Positions 12,288 to 46,272 of a stretch of DNA of 46,272 nt are shown one piece after another. Origin of the DNA: Priapulus caudatus (taxonomy: Eukaryota > Priapulida > Priapulimorpha > Priapulimorphida > Priapulidae). The DNA is taken from contig NW_014577084.1 of NCBI RefSeq assembly GCF_000485595.1, forward strand, positions 581,698 through 627,969. The letters are read 5' to 3'. The notes beneath the pieces were generated by a model. That model searched no databases and had not been told where the DNA came from. It saw only the letters and a list, made by a program, of their open reading frames with translations. Each line of letters starts with the position of its first letter. The stretch's first letter is position 1. A program made the translations under genes and the position numbers.

Positions 12288-12300
12288 CCCGTCCCTCTCC
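11541..12300. repeat. Long polypyrimidine (CT)n tract, about 760 bp
   Basis: It opens with roughly 40 pure CT units (11541-11600) and continues as almost uninterrupted C/T with sporadic G and A to the C-run before 12300. Long Ser-Leu ORFs on the + strand and Arg-Glu ORFs on the - strand are artefacts of the repeat. It ends about 410 bp before the TTC7 acceptor, so a TTC7 pre-mRNA would carry it as a CU-rich run. Confidence 0.95.
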
Positions 12301-12713
12301 ACAATCTTGCAATGCTTCAGTTTGCCGGTATAGTATCAGGGGGAAAGATGTTGATGGGGTATTTTATTACGGAATAGTTAGACTAGAGAAAGCCGCATAT
12401 TACATAGGGTTAGTTTTCTAACACTGATGTAACTAAGGCCACAATTTTTAGGGACCCCTTTATTCGGGCGTCCTATAGCTGCCCCTGTAACCTAACTAAT
12501 ACCAGTAACACTACTTTAGTAAATACGTCCTACACAGTAACGTTTGATTTTATCGCTGTGGTTCTAGAAGATCCGGCTTTATATACGCTTATAGTTCGTT
12601 AGCAACGTAAGCAGGGGACTGGAAAGCCTCCCACCAGCCTGCACTCTATCATTACTAAGCATGCCCGAGTTTAATCCAGGCTCATGATTTTCTCGTTTTA
12701 CTTTTTCTTATAG

Positions 12714-39970
<27,257 letters not shown>

Positions 39971-40790
39971 TATAGTAACACTGCCACGGCACCCACATCC
40001 TTCAAATAACACGGAATAATTACGTTTGTCACACTACCAGTGTAAGTAGTTATTCTTCATTTTGACATTGGAAAGGAAGATGTGGGCAGTGTTTTCTGGA
40101 AAGAACATTGCCACTGAGAGAAGCTTATGTTTACTAGTCTTACTATGTAGTATGCTCCCCCCCCCCATCTTGGATCATACAGTATTATACAGTATTCGTG
40201 TATCGTGAATTGTTCATGCTATTATAACCATCATCATTATAATAACTTTGTTAGTACGTTATCAATTATTCCTTAGTGATAACACGTGCTATTACACTAC
40301 GTTATACATAAACATTTCCATGTATTTCTAGACATTTCTGTTAGTCGCAATACAATGTATTGTCATTTTAAAATTAGTTTACATGCCGTTAAAGTTAACT
40401 GTAGCGCACGCAAATTCAGGGTGTAAAGTTATGATATGTATATAATTGCTTTCGATGTAAATATGCATATAGAAAATTACCGCATTTAGGCTCCGATTGT
40501 TAATTCTAATTAATTTTATCACGTATTAAATGTTATATTTGTTGAATGGCATCTTTCATAAATGAGGCAATAGAAATTCACACTTTTGAACCCAGGCTAC
40601 TGTCTTTGTAAAGTAGGCAGAAATGCCATATCAAGACCTAATCAATACAAACTTCTATGAGCGCCCGGGCCCATATTGCGGCAAGTGTGGAATATTATTT
40701 TTCGCGCAACTACCGATATTATTTCATCCGTAATAACGCATTCTAGGGACATTAAATATTGAATAAATTGTCTAATATTAAATGCTATAT
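39971..40790 (+). other. TTC7: Probable TTC7 3' UTR
   Basis: AT-rich non-coding sequence after the stop codon, ending by inference near the poly(A) signal at 40762. The end is uncertain because an ATTAAA at 40525-40530 could be used instead. Confidence 0.4.
40762..40767 (+). terminator. Candidate TTC7 polyadenylation signal AATAAA
   Basis: AATAAA, preceded by ATTAAA at 40751-40756 and followed about 30-60 bp later by a GU-rich stretch (TGTGATTCTGGTGTGGGTAG near 40800). This spacing fits a cleavage site at about 40785. Confidence 0.4.
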
Positions 40791-43293
40791 CTACGCATTT
40801 GTGATTCTGGTGTGGGTAGTGTTAGCAGTGTACTTATATTATGCAGTGCGTGCGTACGTGCATGCGTGTGCGCGCGCGAGCGATTGTGCAAAACACACAC
40901 TATTTTTAATCTAATTGAAACGCCGACCGGGGAAAATTTCGTACGAGTTATATAGCAGCGAACCGATTCTATATGCCTTAAGAAACTTTACAAAAAGCAA
41001 AGACATCACATTAAAATAAATAAAAAATGTAATGAACGACAAAACATCTCACCACCCTTCAGTGAAATTAATAGTTGAGATGCTACTACAGCACATTATG
41101 TGAAATAGGTGTGATGCGGAGGAAAACTCCATCCTTCCATGCCACTGATGTACACGTAAAAACATGTTACGCACTATTTGAAGATATGATATGCCACCCA
41201 CCGACGGCAGTTTTCCACTCTCCATGTATGTTGTTGTAGGGTACTACCCCGCCTAAAAAAATGTTTCTCATTCACTAAAGCTAGGCGTTTTAGATGGAGC
41301 TGGCCGACCCGGTGCCTTCCTTGGCTTGCTTCCAAAGAAACCCATCGATTTTCCAGTTTCACAGCTCTGGTACAGATAAATCAATAGTCATTTGTGGAAT
41401 CGGTCGTGATGTAAGCACACTTTAGCTGATATTAGTCGCGGTAGGCCCAATGTGTACTGAAATTCTCACGCTATATTCAGCGGTTAGTTATTATGACCAT
41501 TAATGACATTAAAGTTGGGAACACTCCTAATGGAGTATCACCCGGCAAGGAACGTGCGTATTCAACATTACCTCGTGTGTATAGTACCGTGGCGAGATAG
41601 TGAATATTTGCATATTCGTCTGCAGATAACATGTACCAAGGGACTGCCGATTATGTGTAGAGTAAAGTACCAACGTACGTGGACATGTATTGATTGCGGT
41701 ACCTGGCATGTATTTAGTCGGCGGAGGCAATCGATACGGCCACGATTTAATTATCTTTAGGCTGAGCGACCCGGTGGGCGTAGCACTGTGCCACGTGCAC
41801 GAACAATCGTACGCGTCTTCGCTACTCCGCCATCTGTGGCGTTAGAAAGGGTTTCTACGTTTCGAGAATACAGAAAACTGAACAATTATGGGCCGAGTAG
41901 TGTTACACGACATATCCAGTTATCAGTTGTAAGTACATTTTGTCCACTTACTTTGCTGACGTACAATATATACTAATTGAAAAAAACATACATGATACTA
42001 CAGTGGTAACAACTAACAAGTAAATTTGAGATAGTGGTTTTAATACCAATAGTTTTGTACAGTTACATGCACGAGCAGTTGAACCATCTTTACATATCAC
42101 CAAGCAGTAAACAAACAGGTGTGCTAAAATACCAGTCAACAAAATTCGTAGAACCAGTACAGACCGGCCAACAAAAATGTACACGCATCACTTTCCATGC
42201 TGCAACAGGTAGGTTACCTGTAAGTAGATCTCATAAACAAACAAGAAACTGTTTTCTGCAGTCACGCAGGTCAGACCAACCCCATAACCTTCCAGACAGA
42301 AACTGCCAGTTTTCCAGAGTATCAGAAACTTGTTTCAACTGCTCAAGGAATGATTTGTAGGTGGCTCTACGGGCAGCCAACACCTGACATATACTGTATC
42401 CCGACAGTGACCGGAAACCACGATCGAACCGGAACCCTTTTATACCCATTAGTGATTCATTGTGCTCGAGATGTTACAGCATTCACTTGCTCCCCCAAGT
42501 TCTTAATATATACACAAATTTCAAAATGCACAACACTGCTCAAATTTCCAGTATGCACTTACATCTGCAATAGCTGTGCAATGAGGAAGGGATGAACAAT
42601 ACATATCCAAAGTAAAAAATAAAGTGGGTAGGATGCTTAGCACCGCTGCCGAGAGCTCCAATGAAAGTTGTAGAACTTGAAGTACTAGATGACACAGCAA
42701 AGCAAATATAGAGAAAACGCTGTTGTTTACAATTTCCAAAATATCGGAGGGTCTTCTACATGTGTGGTGCATTACAGAAATTGAATACAAGGCGAGAAAA
42801 TAGTTTTGAGAAATGTTTTCAACCTACTAAACCTACCCTATACTTCTTATTTTCATGCCTCGTTTCAACACCTTGCAACTCCCGCCTTCTACAAGGAAGG
42901 CAACAATACGACCGATATTTACAAATAAATTTTGTCAAAGACAAACTTGTAGTTATTACTCAGTTTCATCAATATAATCACTTGGTTACTCCATCAGAAC
43001 AGACAAGGCAAGTCGAAAGTCAAGACGAATGTTTACATCATTCCAAAAAATGCAGAAATTGACTACGTTATGCATTTTATGATACAAAAAATTTACAGAC
43101 TAAAGCAAGACCGCTGTTATTACAAAGACATACAATGTCTGGAAACAACAAGAATGGCCAAAATAACACAGATGAAGAATCAATAATGCCATTTCACGAT
43201 AAAGGAAAGGTACTGCATAGAACAAACAAAAATTATGCAGGGGATGAAGAACAATGACAGGAGCAGTTAGGAGCAAACAGAAGTCTTGAAATA
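40791..43293. other. Interval between the convergent TTC7 and calmodulin genes
   Basis: Contains a short GTGC/CGCG tract at about 40846-40885 and otherwise unremarkable AT-rich sequence. ORFs of up to 108 codons on both strands (for example 42034-42360) resemble no protein I know. The right part may include an extended calmodulin 3' UTR, since an ATTAAA on the - strand lies near 42038. Confidence 0.4.
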
Positions 43294-43299
43294 TTTATT
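43294..43299 (-). terminator. Candidate calmodulin polyadenylation signal
   Basis: AATAAA read on the - strand, 189 bp beyond the calmodulin stop codon and followed by a U-rich stretch. It would give a short 3' UTR of about 210 nt; longer forms are possible. Confidence 0.4.
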
Positions 43300-43487
43300 A
43301 GATGGGTAGGTACAGTAAAAATGGAAAATATATCCAAAGTCAGCGAAGTAGTTGGATGTTGCGTATGACACCACGTCCTAGATACGTAGTGGAACGTCGC
43401 TTACGGCAAATACTCGATCGTTTGTACAAGCCACAAAAACTCCAGTCTCTGGTTGATGTTCACAGTTCACAAACACAGATGGCGCTT

Positions 43488-45383
<1,896 letters not shown>

Positions 45384-46039
45384 CTACAATGAAACAAATT
45401 CAAAAAACCTTAGAAATACACTAGTGATGAAGGTAACTTTATTGCAACTAAAACCTACCAAACCACAATTTGCCATGTAAATAACACTCTAGTATACCCA
45501 GTCAAGTTTTTTCAGACTAGCCACGATAGTGCAATTTTAGACTTTGCATAACCACACGTGCCCATTTCACCAAAAAATAGACCCTGCAACCACAGCCAAA
45601 ACATGTATTGAATAGATTCCTTTTCCTGAGTAGGTCCTTTTCATAGAATTCAAAAACGAGGCTGCAATTTATAAACTGCAACATGAACTCACTAACTCCC
45701 ACAATTGAAACTAAAACTAGGCATAATCACTTCAGTTCTAACGGCAGGTTGTTTGCTAACACTGCAAGTACATGTACATGTGCAATATTATATAACACAG
45801 AAGTGTGTAAAATACAGTCAGATCAGCTTCTAAACAATTGAGGCGGCTATTTCCTCAAGTATAAAAATTAAAATGCAGTACATTTTGTGATTGTGTAGTT
45901 TCCAACGGCAACGAAACGTTTGCTGTGACAACTGTCCCGTTTAGAAAATAGTGAGATAAAATCACTTTTAACCTTTATTTTTGTGATTGATGAATGCAAA
46001 GATATAGGAAAATATCAACTGCTATGCCAGTGAAGACGG

Positions 46040-46190
46040 ATGTGGCCCACCTTCATAAGCCTTATCGCCAATCGGAACAGCAATGCGTCATGGGATAGGA
46101 AAAGGGGCATTACTAGCGCCGCCGCCGCCACGAGCGGTTAGCAGCCGGCTGCACGCAATAGACGCCTATGCGCGATACCGTTCGCATATA
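46040..46190 (-). promoter_or_regulatory. GC-rich patch with a CCAAT-type box upstream of calmodulin exon 2
   Basis: On the - strand the patch contains a GGCGGCGGCGGCGC run, a CGATTGG (inverted CCAAT) motif at about 46068-46075 and several CpGs, contrasting with AT-rich surroundings. It could be a calmodulin promoter, an intronic enhancer or a 5' UTR. Because the ATG exon is not in the window, it may lie inside intron 1. Confidence 0.3.
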
Positions 46191-46272
46191 TTTGGTAATT
46201 AATTAGACTAATCATGCTTCAACAAACTGAAAATTTACAGAGGTTATAGCTAAGACATGTGTCTATATTCCT

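Larger units (their letters stand above)
1..12713 (+). other. Non-coding block upstream of the first visible TTC7 exon (probably intron)
   Basis: No exon could be recognised here on either strand. The 3' end is a spliceosomal acceptor: a pyrimidine-rich run followed by TAG at 12711-12713, in phase 0 with the next exon. Because only the last part of the TTC7 protein is encoded in the window, earlier exons must lie to the left, so most of this block is inferred to be TTC7 intron. Contents are listed separately: a tRNA-like sequence, a pentamer satellite, microsatellites, two small hairpin elements, a mosaic GC-rich repeat and a long CT tract. A short missed exon cannot be excluded. The intervening stretches (about 870-2170, 2240-3490, 3570-7140, 7860-8240, 9340-9850, 10090-10770, 10970-11540 and 12300-12713) show nothing that I can support. 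Confidence 0.6.

Noticed and set aside
11450-12421. 323-codon Ser/Leu-rich ORF and matching Arg/Glu-rich reverse ORFs
   Set aside because: Direct translations of the CT tract; no domain, and similar ORFs occur wherever CT repeats occur (15050-15390, 33039-34582).
1-12713. Search for the preceding TTC7 exon
   Set aside because: No peptide matching the upstream TPR with proper splice sites could be found by eye; a profile search would be decisive.
42034-42360. 108-codon ORF and overlapping reverse ORF (42231-42449) between the two genes
   Set aside because: No recognisable family and both strands are equally open; more likely intergenic or UTR sequence.

Overview
The window is nuclear DNA from an animal, most likely an invertebrate. 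Two protein-coding genes can be read directly from their exons. On the + strand are the last two coding exons of a TTC7 homologue, a TPR scaffold of the plasma-membrane PI4-kinase III-alpha complex, at 12714-12805 and 39838-39970. On the - strand are five exons (43488-45383) that encode all of calmodulin except its initiator Met. The calmodulin carries the invertebrate-type residues (Phe in EF-hand 3, C-terminus VTMMTSK). Spliceosomal introns, an intron layout matching animal calmodulin genes, a TTC7 gene and abundant simple repeats fit a metazoan. I cannot name the species.

Layout: 1-12713 holds no exon I can recognise and is probably an upstream TTC7 intron. It contains a degenerate tRNA-Arg(UCU)-like sequence, satellite-like repeats, two small hairpin elements and a 760-bp CT tract. 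TTC7 exon A (12714-12805) is followed by one intron of 27,032 bp (12806-39837) and then the terminal exon, with the reading phase preserved across the junction. That intron is crowded with CA/GT/CT/GATG microsatellites, several minisatellites (68-bp, 36-bp, 21-bp and 15-bp periods), a 287-bp inverted-repeat element, a hAT-like MITE with a perfect 8-bp target-site duplication, and a 10-N assembly gap inside a CA repeat. TTC7 and calmodulin converge, with about 3.5 kb between their stop codons.

The most interesting observation is a dispersed family of seven very small palindromic elements (31-63 bp) that begin CAAGAGC or CAGGAGTG and end with the complement. Each is flanked by a 7-bp direct repeat (two perfect, five with one mismatch), as expected of insertions. 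They are much shorter than ordinary MITEs and I cannot assign them to a transposon superfamily.

Nearly every other open reading frame in the window is a translation of a simple repeat or looks like a chance ORF. No CRISPR array, rRNA, intact tRNA or viral gene was seen.
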